A stretch of DNA of 64,000 bases from Diphasiastrum complanatum (GCA_029204225.1 CM055107.1:16051309-16115308); one strand, 5' to 3'. Shown: positions 12,010-23,957, numbered from the stretch's first letter. Numbers and translations are program-made. The notes: a model not told the origin generated them from the sequence alone.

Positions 12010-13887
12010 GAAAACTTCAAAAAAACATTCGCTTGTAAATTTTTGGTAGCTTTAATTCATGTTACTCTTTTTCTAGCTTTACCATGTTTTTGTTATACTC
12101 TGCATTTGAAATGCATGTTAATCATATTCGTTAATCATCCTAGTTTTTGTTATACTATGCGCTTGAAATGGCATGTTAATCAAATTCATTATAAAAATTA
12201 CACATCAATTCCATTACTTTGTGATTTTGCTTACTAACAACATTTGCTTCACCAGATATGGAATGTGTAACACCTCATTCATGACATTGTAACTTGGGCC
12301 ATAACCTTATTTTGACTTATAGCTTACAAAGTTCCTTGACTAACTTTAACACCAAGAATTGGCATTGGAAAGCAAGGCCAAAACATTTCAATAATGATGT
12401 ATCTTGCAACTCTATTAAGAAGTTGTCTTGGGACACCTACTCAAGACCCTTGAGCTTTGATGCCATCAAACTTCATTAAACACCCAAGACAATGCTTTCT
12501 TTGAGCCATTGGAAGAATCATTTATCTACAAGAAAAATTTAGGGGACTTTAAAAGGTGTGAGGTCCCTTGCCCAAGGTGGCATGAACTTGAGGGCCTTAA
12601 AGTCTTCTCAGAGGGGTTTTACTTTTGATATAAGCATAAAGACCCGATAATTTCTGTTTTTTTTGTTTTGAATATTTCCTTGTTATTTCAAAAGGAGACA
12701 AATGGGGAATAAGGCATTTCGGTTTGGATTGTACGCACATAGTACCTCTCTCTAAGAACACACGCTGTTGTGTAGAATAGAGCTCTTTAAAGTACTCAAG
12801 AGAATATTAGATTTTTTTACAAATGAAACAAAAAAATCCGAGCAATTTTTTTTTTGTTTGGGGTGGATGGATCTAAAAGAAGTTTCTAGAAGGAATTGTT
12901 TGTTCAACCCAAAAGAATAATCTATTGCCATGCATTGTGAGGCCTTCCAGTCCCTAAGGTGAATGAGTTGAAGACATCAATCCCATTTACCTCACAACTA
13001 TGGAAGGGCCACAAAGGGCCCTTCTACCAATTCCGAGTTCCACCAATTAATTTCACTTTGAAGATATTTCTTTGGAAATTTTGTTTTGACAAGCATCTAA
13101 GATTTTCCTTGATATAGATGGCAAGAATCTATGCCGAAAGGACATAAATACCACACAAATTAAATATAATGAATGGATGAGCTTTTCAACATCTCTAGGG
13201 CCTAGGCTAATAAGAATCTATTCTCCTGACGCCATGGCATTGGAGTCTCTAGGCTAATGTGAATCTCATGTTTCCTTTGCCGAGGACACGATAATCTCTA
13301 GGGTAATGTGAATGTCATTTTCCCTTTGGCTAGGACATGCTAGCTCACATCCCTCTAGGACATTGCACTGCCATGGGTTTGGAAACCGGTCCAATGAATA
13401 CTTTCCACATGACAAGTGCTAGTTGGCTACAAGCTTGTCTGGATGTACGAACCATTGGGGTGACGAAAGGGGGCCGTGGTCCGTGGTCGATGGCATCAAA
13501 CATGGTAGAACCTGATTCGTCAACTTCAATCTGCCCGCATGAGTGCAAAAGTGTCCTGTAGCTACATGGGAGCTGGCATGGATAACATTAGATTCCCAGT
13601 TTTCAAGAAAGATACAAGTGCAAAGATCCAAGTGAAGGAAAAGTTCACTAAAAGTTAAGCTTTGGTCCATTCCAAAGCAAGAGTTAGACAAACATTTTGA
13701 CAAAAAGAAAAGAAAAGGAACCCACAAATTATTAGGAGGACCAGTTTTTGGCTAAAATAAACAATGCCCACTCACAAAGGCAGGATTTATCGAATCATCA
13801 CCCTGTGACACCCCCCAACCCCCAAAATAAAAAAGATTTATCTCTGAAAAGATCTTTCTCACTCTCAATCCAGAAAAAAGCAAAAAG

Positions 13888-13890
<3 letters not shown>
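12010..13890. other. No gene recognised; two short tandem repeats
   Basis: A two-copy repeat of about 60 bp at 12088-12195 has the core TTTTTGTTATACT then TTGAAATG then CATGTTAATCA. A three-copy repeat of about 50 bp at 13190-13350 has the core TCTCTAGGCTAATGTGAATC. No convincing coding sequence otherwise; the short open frames at 13.3-13.7 kb overlap on both strands and match nothing I know. Confidence 0.6.

Positions 13891-13891
<1 letters not shown>

Positions 13892-13936
<45 letters not shown>
13892..13936. repeat. (CT)22 tract in a likely 5' leader
   Basis: A pure CT run 1 kb upstream of the gene at 14915. CT-rich tracts are common in plant 5' UTRs and core promoters, and it is followed by GATCGATCGAT repeats (about 13951-13985). 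Confidence 0.9.
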
Positions 13937-13938
<2 letters not shown>

Positions 13939-14914
13939 CCTCGATTTTTCGATGGATCGATCGATAGTTTTTTTGATGGATCGATCGAAAGCTTTTGCAA
14001 AAGCTTCGAGATCGAACGCAAGCAATCCTTGCTGCAGGCAACGAGCTTTGGTTATGGCTGTGGCTGTGGATGCAAATGCGTTTTCAGTCTCGAAAACTAT
14101 GTTGCATTATTGCTCTTACACTTGACTGGCTGTTTACAGTTGTTCTTCCACACTCACTCGTGTCTCCTGAGGCGTTTCGTTACTTTTTGGTTGATGGGCG
14201 GTACATTTTGCACTCATTTCCTCGTCATGTCGTCTTTCACGGCTCTTGTGCTGCGGCTTATGGAGCTCTGGCGGATTGGCGGTTGCAAGATATTAAGCTA
14301 AGGCTTGGTAGCTGAGAAATTTGGACGGTGGATTTGCGGATTTAGCTTTTCTGTAAATTTGGCTTGCTCTTTTGTGTTTAATCGGCTGTACGAGCTGCTT
14401 TGTCCTGTCCCTTCGAGGTGCGTGGTTGCACAGTTTGGAAGAAACGCCGCCAACATTTGATCCTGTTTCATTTGGTGTTTCTTAAACTTGGTAGCGACGA
14501 TGCTTAAACTTCTTGCAGATGATTGAATGTCTCTTACCATCAGAGGTTTGCTAGATTTTGCCGTGGTTTTATAGCTGATGAATCTTGATGTTTGTTGAAG
14601 AAATTCGAGCCAAAATATTTGCTGAAGGATTGATTTCCGCTTATGGTCATGCCGATTGGCCGTGACACTGCTGGTGACTGCATAACAGTAAATTCTTTTA
14701 CTCCTGGTAGAGAAGCAGGCACAGCTAGATTATTAGCTTGAAACTAGCAGGGATCTGGGTCCAACATGAGAAAATTCGACGAGTTCAATTTGAGAGCCTT
14801 ATATTTTTGAACAGCTTGCAGAACATAGGCTACATAACGGCAGCTTGTCTGTCGATATCAGCCTTGTGCGGCTTTCAATCCATATTCTCAGAATACTTCA
14901 CCTTTGAAAAGTCT

Positions 14915-17253
14915 ATGGATGACTATTTCATTGCCCCCAGCTTAGGACCTGCAAAAAATCAAGGTAATACGGAAATTTCAGCAGATAGGGAAGAAAGTCG
15001 CTCTTCCTCGCATCAGAAGTTCATCCAGAACTCGGCGTGGAAGGCTGACTCTGGAGCTGGAACAAAGGCAGGGCGAGCTGGAGGCACACGAAGTTTTAGA
15101 AAAAACGGCAAGCCTCCGAGGCCTCCTAGACCTTCAAGCGCCCACAATTTCAAGATCCAAAAACCTCAGGACCACTCAACGCAATGTGAAATGCTGCTTC
15201 GGCGGACTAAGGTTGAAGGAAGGTGTTTGATAAAGGAAAAATGGATTGCTCGTTCTGCCATCATCTTCAACACACTAGCAGCTCTTCTTGTAACCATCTG
15301 CTTTCTACTTTTCACTGTCGGCCAAGGTACACGAACTAATCCATTCCTGTATTATATAGAGCAAGTTGTGTTGTTATTGAGAGCTCAACAAATAAGATAT
15401 AAATTAGCTTTCATCCAATCTAAAACTCTTCTACGTAAAGCAAACTCTTTTCTAGCTAGCAACCGAGGGATGTCTGACACAATCAGATCAATTGATTAAA
15501 AATTCCGGATAGAAGTGCTGTCTGCGAAAATCTTTTGCCATGAATTCACGTTATGGGAGGTTTTATTTTAGCAGGAATAACGTCGTAGGTTTTTGGGGCC
15601 TTAGGCACGTTTTACTAAGATTAACTTACACTTCCAGTTGCTGAGAGAACTAAGGACCTGGAATCAGGAGTTTGGTAGTTCTCGGCGTTTCTTACAGCCA
15701 GGACTCCAGTTTTCAATTCAGGAACGCATGTGGTGCTAAAAAAGTTGAAGGCCAAACTTGAGCCACGTTTGTTTCAGAGGATCTTTTCTGCAGTGCTATT
15801 GTACCTTCAAATTCTTCCTAGAGGACAAAAAGAGAAACTTGTAACTACCCCAAGTCTATTGTGTTTGCTATCGTTTTTCCCCTCAGTGGGAACACCTACT
15901 TACACAATCCAGCCTTAAATGTCTTGAGGATACAAGCATAAAGTGCACTTACTCTTTATGTGTAGGAAGCATATCACGTCACTCCCTTGCTTATGAATCA
16001 TTCCAGTCCCATTTCTCATGGTAGGTCTATTAACAAACTTGGTTCTAGGTTCGAACCCAACTGTGGACATAACATCCTTGCCCTCAAAACATGCATGCTT
16101 GAGTGGGTAGCTAGCTCTTTGTTGATTTATATCTGCGAATTGACAGCGGGGAACTGTGAAGTACTACGGTAGTGGGCTAAAAGCTCTCACATGTGTGATC
16201 AAGTATACTGAGATTCTGCTTGCTGATAGACTTAGCTTCGTCGAGATTGGTACCTCTTGCTGTGTAAGTGGAACATATGATTTATGTGAGTTGTGTATTA
16301 TAGACTTTGATCCAGGAAAAATAACAAACTGAAACTTACTCTTTACTCTGATGACATGTTGCAGGGTTTTTCCCACATAAGTTACTGAGTTTTGCTCAAT
16401 TGCAAGTTGCACCTCAAATGATTCAGGAGAAATTTCTGATAAATACTTTTGCAAAATCCAAGTTGGAGCCTCAGCAACCAAACATTGCGTATGCAACTGT
16501 CCTCTTGTATCCTCCCTTGTGGTTTTTGCAATAGCATTTGTACTTCATCAGTTGGAGCTTATGTGTCCTGCAGTTGGGGTAGGGCTTACATTGAAACTCT
16601 ACTGAAAGTCAGTCTAGGCTTAATCACAGTAGAATGTTGCTTTGAAATTTTTGAACTGTTGGAGGAGTGGATGTTGTTTACAGAGAGAATTCCAACTAAA
16701 AAAGTGAGTTTACTCTATAACATAGTCATTTACTTTATACATTGAGTCACACCTTGGACTTCATGAAGTCATAGTGCACAACTATTCTTTGAGTATAGGA
16801 TTTTCTGCTAAATGTAAATGACAATGCCAAATAACTCCCTCAGCATGAACTTTGTCGTAGCACTGTACAGTCTAAACTGGGATCTAGACGTTCCTCACAT
16901 TCTCTCTAAGGAAGTTCAGATATTCTTTACAAAGTTTTGAGTTTAGGCAGAGTTGTACAGTGGCATTGTCAATCGATTACTTACAAACCCCAAGCAAATT
17001 AGTATGTCAAGGAACTAATCCATCTGGAATTATGCTATGAATGTAAGGTGACAAGTTTGTCCTGTTTTGCAGGAATTTGCAAACTCTCCAAGGCCATTCC
17101 ATGCTAAACCAACTTAGTTCAGCAGTTGAAAAACCTGATAAATATGACTTTCAGAGGGGCCTGGAAAAGGCTGAAATTCATCCAAAGAAAAAAGATTCTC
17201 TGTTGCCAAAAGCAAAAGTGCGGTCTAGAAGAGGCATATTAAATGGGTACTAG
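14915..17253 (+). CDS. Small single-pass membrane protein with a Pro/basic motif (three exons)
   Basis: Model: 14915-15326, 16365-16488 and 17073-17253, about 238 aa. All phases agree: exon 1 ends in phase 1 (CAAG then GTACAC), exon 2 starts after TTGCAG and ends in phase 2 (ATTGC then GTATGC), exon 3 starts after TTTTGCAG and runs to TAG. The ATG is the first in frame (MDDYFIAPSLG); the frame is also open 59 codons upstream without an ATG. It has a Ser/Gly-rich N-terminus, GKPPRPPRP at about residue 75, a basic stretch, then one hydrophobic segment (AIIFNTLAALLVTICFLLF, about 115-135) and a Lys/Arg-rich tail. This resembles plant transmembrane proteins of unknown function with a KPPRPPR motif before a C-terminal anchor; function unknown. 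The leader probably begins near 13.9 kb. Confidence 0.6.
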
Positions 17254-17701
17254 ACAGTCTTAGTTCAAAATAAGCTTTCACAGACTGCATTATCTCAAAA
17301 GTGATCAGCAGGTATCCACTTTTCCGCAGGCCCTCTGGAGATTTATTCGAATGTCAATCAGGCAATTACTGATGAGCATAATATAAGATTCAACAGAATG
17401 CATGCTGAGATGAATGCCCATGTGAAAGTTTTGAAAATATCACTGTTATCTTGTAAATACACACATCTATGCACCAGCAGTTTGTTTTTTGTATCACATT
17501 CAATCTAGTTCTCTACTCATATTCCTAGATTCTTTAGACTTTTGACAAAAGTATTATCTTTGAGCTGCATTTGCACCCTTGTTAAAATGATGTTACTGAT
17601 ACTTCAGCTGATCTTGTCTAATGGCTTTTGAATATCATGGAAGTCATGAGGCATCACTTCTCAATGCTCATGGATAATAATCTTAAAGCTCTTCAGACAT
17701 A
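17254..17701. other. 3' flank of the 14.9-kb gene, no gene seen
   Basis: An AT-rich stretch up to the right arm of the inverted repeat. Likely the 3' UTR of the upstream gene for part of its length; no clear poly(A) signal decides an end. Confidence 0.4.
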
Positions 17702-18370
17702 GTACGTTTCTAGAATGGTCAGCATGTAATATGCCTAGAAGCATAATTTGTTGGGATTATCAATCTTGGGCAGTGATTTTTGTCTTGCAGTCAAAAGACA
17801 TGACAAATTCCTACATACAAATATTTCTGTTATTTCTTAATTTTTGTGAACCAGTCATCTTATTATATCGTGCTTTAGCAGCACTCTGACGAAAAAGTGA
17901 TTCCAGCAAGCTAATTATTTTTTTATCATTTCACTATTTTCTCCATATTTTTTTGTTATTTTGTACCAAAAGATGCGGGCAAATAGGTTTGTTGTATTGG
18001 AAGATATCTTGAATAATAGCATAGCTAATCCTACATCATATTAAGTTGGTTGATGCACTTGCATAAATTATATAGTATACTACAAGATTGCTAGTTCACA
18101 CAATGTGGTGCTCTGACACCAAAACATGAGTCAAAAAAATTCTCACTTTCATAAAAAAAACCTCTAATGCAAAAATTAATATCGTTTCAGTGAGCTAAAG
18201 ACAACCTCAAACAAGACCTGAGAAATAATTTCAGCTCATTTGGGTGGGAGATTATCTGGGTATAAATGACAAAAGGAATGCTACAATTTCTCTGCATTGT
18301 ATCGTAACAATTTTCAAAGAAAGGTCAAGGCTTTAAAACTTTGAGCAAATTGTTGAAATCAGAGAATGCG

Positions 18371-18431
<61 letters not shown>

Positions 18432-18560
18432 CCACACACTGCTTTGTATTTCAACAACAATGCACAATACAAAGAGAGTGTGACTGATGATACGTGAGAG
18501 AGAGGAGTTTATGCCACCTCACAAATAACCTCTTAGCACTAGCCTTGTTCACATTAGATC
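17702..18560 (-). repeat. Right arm of the long inverted repeat, with (GA)28
   Basis: Reverse complement of the left-arm blocks. 17702-18360 pairs with 10145-10715 and 18430-18560 with 9398-9530; the (GA) run at 18373-18428 pairs with the (CT) tract. Small indels and substitutions throughout, so the duplication is not recent. The loop between arms is about 7 kb. Confidence 0.85.
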
Positions 18561-18562
18561 AC

Positions 18563-18766
18563 GTTAATGTGTACATTTCAAGTATGACTATAAATAGTTA
18601 ACAAAGTAGCATCATCCATTAACATTTCTAACAACCCTTCTTTAATAGCTTTGCTACAGTTCTTATATCTTGACTTAAAAATCACCAGAGCATACTTTCT
18701 CTACACATTTTCTTTACATAGCAATTTACTCCATTTCTTGTAGATCTCAGGATCTATACGGACGGG
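18563..18766 (+). repeat. Direct repeat C, copy 2
   Basis: Same-orientation copy of 8363-8577. It abuts the right inverted-repeat arm, while copy 1 lies 0.8 kb outside the left arm. A simple palindrome would put C in inverted orientation, so a later rearrangement is needed. Confidence 0.85.
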
Positions 18767-19254
18767 CACATACAGGCAAAAAAAAAAGTGCAGAATCTGT
18801 CTTTGAAAACAAGGGAGTGTGGCAAGCCACTTGGCCCTGCCTTAGGTTGGTGTTTTATTTTATTTTACATGTATTAGAGTAGACGTAAATGTGACACAAA
18901 AAAAAAGCTGTCTATTTTTTTTAACAAAAGATGGGGAACGCTATCCCAGTACAAGAAATTGCATGTGGGAAGTGTGAATGTCAGAAGGTGGTTTAATTGT
19001 TCGATGCAAGTCACAAGGTAGGGTAGTTAGAAGGTTGTTATGGTGTTTTCTAGGAATGTGATGGCAGTAATGCTACTCTTTTTGTGGAGCTTCATGAGAA
19101 CCAAGACTACTTCCAACAACAGAAACTCGATGAAGGAGGTTTACATGATATTTGGGTTACTATATACATCATAAATTGGCGAGTGGTCACTCCAGTAACA
19201 GTGCGTGACTCCGTAAAAGCTTTTCGAGTTGTGGGCATTTGTCCATATATGATA

Positions 19255-19779
19255 TCATTGGCTTCCATACAATGTTGTTGGTGTAGTGATAGTTTTTTGG
19301 AAACCATGTTGTTGCATGAATGTTGTAAGATGGTTGGCATGGTTGTTGCAAGCAGCAAGCATATTGATATTGAAGTCTCCAAGAATGGTCGTTGGTGTTG
19401 GTATGTCTATGGATGCATTTTGTAATATATCCTCTATTGTATTCAAGAAACTCATCATATTTGAATTCGGTTTTCGATACACTACAAGTACAATCATACT
19501 ATATGGTTTGTTCACATTGAAATAAGCTTTGATAATTTCTGCGACATCTGTATTGTGTATGTTATAACAATGCAATTGTTGGGTATGGTCATAGTATATG
19601 GTTGTGCCAGAGAAGCAGTAATTTTGTATGGCATGGAAATTCTTGGTCAAGTATGATACTTGATTGTGGTTTCTTGTTTCTTGTAAACACAAGATATTTG
19701 AGCTCATCAAATTGTAATCCGCCAAAATATCAATTTCATGTGTTTGCAATGAGACAGTGTTTTGAAGATTGAATAACAA
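19255..19779 (-). pseudogene. Helentron EEP (AP-like) endonuclease domain
   Basis: Open frame of 174 codons. It shows NILCLQETRNHN (the Glu-containing motif), then VYRKPN, and TTILGDFNINM, the GDFN signature of the endonuclease-exonuclease-phosphatase fold. It follows the helicase C-terminus in the same direction, as in Helentron polyproteins, where it is thought to act in target cleavage. The C-terminal SDH motif is missing: the frame ends at TTLYGSQ, so the domain is truncated. Confidence 0.8.
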
Positions 19780-19789
19780 GGTGTGTATT

Positions 19790-20685
19790 TTTGAAATACT
19801 TCATGATAGAAATTTGAATGCGCCAATATGTATGATTGCAAAGGCGGTGCATTTCTTTTCTAATACATGGATCAACTTTCAAATGTTGATTGAGTGGGGT
19901 GGTTAAATATAAATTTTGAATATTTCATATTCTAGATAGAGCTGTATATGACAAGCCATGTTTGTTGGTTCCGGTAGGATTGAAAATTACATGGTCCCTC
20001 GTTAGACCCTACGCACGATGTATAGTATGTGCAACAACAAGTTGTATAGGAAACTGGTTTCGTGTAATAGTATTTAAAAATGAGGACCCTATTTGGAATT
20101 CTTTACTAACTTTGTAAATTGGTGTCCATGTTTCCGGTATGTGTTTCATTGTATAGAAGTGACTATGGACAAGTCGTGTTTTCTGGCCAATGTGTGGATC
20201 GAGAAATTGAATCCAGATAATATCAGTTGCCATTGTGGTTGTTTTTGTTTGAAATAGACCATCAGCACCATTTACAAGACCATCTTCAATATTTATGTTT
20301 GAACTACATATTTCACAAGCATGCCTGTTTTGACAGCTATAGTTTTCCATAAACCAGCAGTGTTTCTTGGTTTTTCAGGAATGGATATTGATTTGCTACA
20401 TGTGCAAGAGCGTGTGTCCTTTGCATGCAGGTAAAAACTAGTGCCCTCTGCTTGCTTAAAAGCTTGTTCACTGTGTGTTTCCATTTCTTTATTAGTATAG
20501 CACAGGTAAGGAATATTTGGCGTATTTGGAATGGGTTTATCAGATTGTTGATTAATCCAGTGAATGTCTTCGCCAGTTTGAGTGGCTTCTCTTATTTGAT
20601 TCAATATCCCAATGTTGATAAAAATACAGATACATCGCTTGTCCAAACACACATTCCGACCTCTGCTTAGCAGAATACATATCAT
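19790..20685 (-). pseudogene. Helentron helicase, C-terminal part
   Basis: Reads ILNQIREATQTGEDI, then IPYLCYTNKEMETHSEQA, then a VNGADGLF block and QLVVAHTIHRA, all landmarks of the C-terminal half of Helitron PIF1-family helicases. Motif VI (AHTIHR-x-QG) carries TAG where CAG is expected; after it GLTRDHVIFNP and GLSYTALSR continue in frame. This single nonsense change sits at about 20008. A frame change near 20300 joins two open pieces. DNA unwinding during rolling-circle transposition is the family role. Confidence 0.8.
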
Positions 20686-20694
20686 GTTATCGCA

Positions 20695-21208
20695 TTACCA
20701 GGCAGAAGATTTCAAACCGTAGAACACCACAAACTATTAGATTTGTTTACTACAATAGACATAAAGACCCAAACAATTTCTATCGTGAACAACTGCTGCT
20801 ATAGAGGCCCTTTCATAAATCTGAAAACACAATAGTTAACCCACATTATACATATAAAGACACTTACGATTTCCACTACATACCATTTATACAAATAGCA
20901 GCAAATTTAACTACAACTTCCAAACTATATTTACTAATTGCACATCATATACAACATCTAGTAGAACCATGACCACATCACAAACCTCAATGCAATGCCT
21001 GCCAATTAGAGGCGAGCAACAATGCGAATGCAATGTTGAGCTTGACTTTCCATCCCTTTGCCAACTTCATTCAACACAACCTTCACAAGAAACTGTCAAA
21101 TTCCCATACCCAATTATGGACAACAATATGTACTTTGAAAAAATTAGAAGCCTCAATCAAACACAACGAATGATCTTTGATGATATTATGCGTAATGTAT
21201 GTCAGTAG
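20695..21208 (+). pseudogene. Inverted Helentron segment (Rep-helicase linker and helicase start)
   Basis: On the plus strand, opposite to the rest of the element, 20738-20830 reads YYNRHKDPNNFYREQLLL, the linker typical of Helitrons. 21120-21200 reads RSLNQTQRMIFDDIMRN, the start of the helicase just before Walker A. Both belong between the minus-strand frames ending at 21186 and beginning at 20685, so the segment was flipped in place. Walker A itself is absent. Confidence 0.75.
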
Positions 21209-22290
21209 AATTTGGTTCAAGTTTTTGTAGATCAAATTTTCGTTTCAAAACAAATGCATGCAAGTGTTCTGGGTTTGTGTTTATGAATGTAAATGTTCTT
21301 GTGGAATGATGTAATGGAAGTGATAATACAATAAATGCTGCAAGTTGTGCACTTATTTGTTGTGTGTTTAATAAAGTATTACTCATGGTCTTTAACCTTG
21401 TCATAGTATCGTAATGATTTTCTATACATGTCTGAAACACATGTTTTAATGATTTGGAAATTGTATTATCAATTTTCGTTTGGTATGATGTACAGTAACT
21501 TGTTGCTGCATAAGGATCTAAAATGAATTGAATGTCCATATTAGCATGCCACAATGCACTTATATGAGGATTAAAAGGATTCGTGTAAATGTCATTAGGG
21601 CTGCGTTCCAAGAAGACGGTAGGTTTTTTCAAAGTACTTTATAGAGAACAAAGGTAATCTTGTGTTGTCAGTTGTAAGGAGTTAAACCATGTGCGGAATG
21701 TTTGGGGTTTCGAAGATTTTGTCTTCAATGCACTTGTATAATGTTTTGCAGTAGTGTTGTTGAAAGGCACTACAATTTTGTAGAGGCGTTAAAATCATGG
21801 TTTTAGACATTGGTGGTCGCGGATCATGAAATCTGCAGCTATTTGGGGCATGTTCTATGTAACAAGTGTGTTTGTGTTTGTGGGTTTGAATGTCTTTTAT
21901 AATAGAAGGTAATATAGTTTGGTCGCAATGTGTGCGTCTATGAATTTTGTCACTTCATCTACGCATGTGCTATTATATGTTGGTGAATTCTCTATCCATA
22001 ATACGCCATGGTCATGTTGGCTGCCACGATGTTGGAATTTAGTAACAAAAAAGTAATCATTTATTTTACCAAGTATTTTATGGTTTTTTGATATCACTGT
22101 TTTAAAAGCATTTAGTTTCATGTTGTAGTATCATGCACACGTGCTTGGATCTGCACAAACCAAGGCTTGCAAGTATTTTCAAGCATTCAATTAGAGGTTC
22201 CCATTTTGTCTCTGCGCAAGAGAGTGTCAAGAAAAAGGTTGGTGGACCTAATTGGCACATCATAGCAAAAAATATTCTTCTGTAGATCAT
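21186..22290 (-). pseudogene. Helentron Rep (HUH) region
   Basis: Three frames carry it. LGPPTFFLTLSCAETKWEPL is at 22102-22290. FFVTKFQHRGSQHDHGVLWI is at 21897-22121 and contains the His-x-His metal site (HDH). PFNPHISALWHANMDIQFIL, then DPYAATSYCTSY, is at 21186-21632, with the Tyr pair of the two-Tyr HUH active site. The middle (21640-21900) is broken. The family nicks and ligates single-stranded DNA during rolling-circle transposition. Confidence 0.85.
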
Positions 22291-22374
22291 GTTTGTAATC
22301 TGGAGAGGTGTTCAAAATCTTTATAACCAATATTTGAATGTAGTAATTGTTCTATGTTTGAATCTTGTATTACA

Positions 22375-22846
22375 TCAGATGCAGTTAAGGTCCGGTGTTG
22401 TGAGGTACGTACCTTTTCGTAGACGGATCCATATTGAATTTAGTACTTGGTGAATTGTGATTTTTAGCGGTTTGAAAAATAAGTTCGTAGTATGTTGAGC
22501 AAATGTGCGTTTGTAATGTTGTAATTCCCATTTGGCAATGGTTTGGTATGTGTAAGTAGCATTTATTGGTGTTTGTCTTGGGTGCCCAAAATAGAGAGTT
22601 GGGAAATTTAGCTCTTCCGTGTTTGTATCTTGGAATAGGCTAATAAGATTTTTCGTCATCGTCAGTCAACAAATGAACTTGGAATTTGAAATAGTTTGAT
22701 TCGCAACTAACACAAGTGCGTGTTGGTACGTAACATATACGATCGTATTTTTTTTTGCAATGGTATTTTCTCGGGCATTTAATTTCATCATTCTTGTATT
22801 TCGGTGTTTGATACTTTGATTTGTACAAACTACGTTTCACAATCAT
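22375..22846 (-). pseudogene. Helentron N-terminal region
   Basis: 22640-22846 carries a Cys-rich block (KCPRKYHCKKKYDRICYVP, then TCVSC), a putative zinc-binding element. 22375-22659 carries LYFGHPRQTP and YQTIAKWELQHYKRTFA, seen upstream of the Rep core in Helitrons of this type. The frame overlaps and shifts near 22650. Confidence 0.65.
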
Positions 22847-22899
22847 ATCAGTAGTTGTTTCATGAAATGAGTTAACGAATTATTTGTTGTAGAGTAGTA

Positions 22900-23614
22900 G
22901 TTCGGTCTTGTGTCCAGAAATTCCGAGTCCTTGTATTTGGTGTTTCTTTATTAATTTTTCAATGTTTGTTTCCAAATGTCATAACATTGAATAAATACGT
23001 TTGTTTTTTATAGCGACATAGTTGTTTTTAATTTCTTTTGTATAATGCATAATATATTCAAATGTTATTTTCGACAGGAAGCTTACAATGCGCATGTCTG
23101 TGCCAAAACTCAACAAAGAGGAAAACACTATAGAAAAAAAAAAAACCTAGAACTTTGAATGAAGGCCATAAAGATTCAAATATGGATCCTACAACAAAAG
23201 GAGTAGCAAGCTATTCATTTACAGACTTTCCTTGGTACATTTCCATGTCATCAACTGATAGGCTAAATCTAACTACGTGTAATTTGAGAGGTGATGACAC
23301 CTTTAAAGAGTCAAGGATGTTAGGAGAAGTCAAAGATTTGTATTGATGAGGATGATTCAAATGTTGTGGTCTTCATAACTGAAAACAAAGGACAAACTAG
23401 ATCATTCAGTGTCAGTGAAATCCTTTGTGTAGTTCAATGCATAACTCCATCACATTTAGAAAATAAAAAATGAGGGAGTGTTTTGAGGAGAGTGAAAATT
23501 TGATTCGTACATTGTCTAGTTATTTGTTTGGAAACAAGCAAGCAACTGCATCAAATTTAGTTCCTTCAAAAAATATATGTTTTTGGTGTTAATCAATTGT
23601 AGAGTATCTTGAAA
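22900..23614. other. Flank of the Helentron; one small unrecognised ORF
   Basis: A 63-codon plus-strand ORF (23155-23346, preceded by a run of A) begins MNEGHKDSNMDPTTKGV. I do not recognise it, and no splice partners are evident. The rest is AT-rich with no feature. Confidence 0.3.
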
Positions 23615-23957
23615 GTTGTTTTGCTACATAAATTCACCAATGTTCATTTTTTATCAGGTTGTAACTGGATATTTAGTATGTATGTCCTTATGTGTGATGA
23701 TGAATAGTTTGGACATCTAAAAAAAATGTATTGACAGTTGTTTTGCTAGATAAATTCACCAATATTCATTTATTATCAGGTTGTAATTGAATATTCAGTA
23801 TGTGTCCTTAGTGATAATGAATACAAAAATGTATTGATAGTTGTTTTGATACATAAATTCAACAATAATCATTTTCTATGCGGTTCTACTCAAATATTAA
23901 GTAGATATTTCCTTATGTGTGACAATGAATAGTTTGGACATCTAAAAGAAATGCCTT
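23615..23957 (+). repeat. Three-copy tandem repeat, units 103-122 bp
   Basis: Units start at 23615, 23737 and 23840, each with GTTGTTTTG, then TAAATTCA(C/A)CAAT, then a GTCCTTATGTG-like block. Units 1 and 3 share a longer GAATAGTTTGGACATCTAAA end that unit 2 lacks. Non-coding. Confidence 0.85.

Larger units (their letters stand above)
19200..22900 (-). mobile_element. Helentron-type Helitron, decayed
   Basis: On the minus strand come a Cys-rich N-terminal part, the Helitron-like N domain with the Rep HUH motif, the post-Rep region, a PIF1-like helicase C-terminus and an exonuclease-endonuclease-phosphatase (EEP) domain at the end. A C-terminal EEP after the helicase is the hallmark of Helentron/Helitron2 elements. 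The order is broken by an inverted segment (about 20695-21208), loss of the helicase Walker A/B part and several stops. Terminal sequences were not identified. Confidence 0.8.

Noticed and set aside
13345-13727. Overlapping ORFs on both strands at 13.3-13.7 kb
   Set aside because: No domain, no splice support and mutually exclusive frames.
14029-14315. ORFs upstream of the three-exon gene
   Set aside because: Leader region with overlapping short frames. No link in phase to exon 1 was found, so I treat it as 5' UTR.
15730-15918. Alternative second exon for the 14.9-kb gene starting after CTCCAG at about 15710
   Set aside because: It would fit phase 1 but gives a Leu-rich tail ending at 15918. 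The 16365 exon fits both phases and reaches a third in-phase exon.
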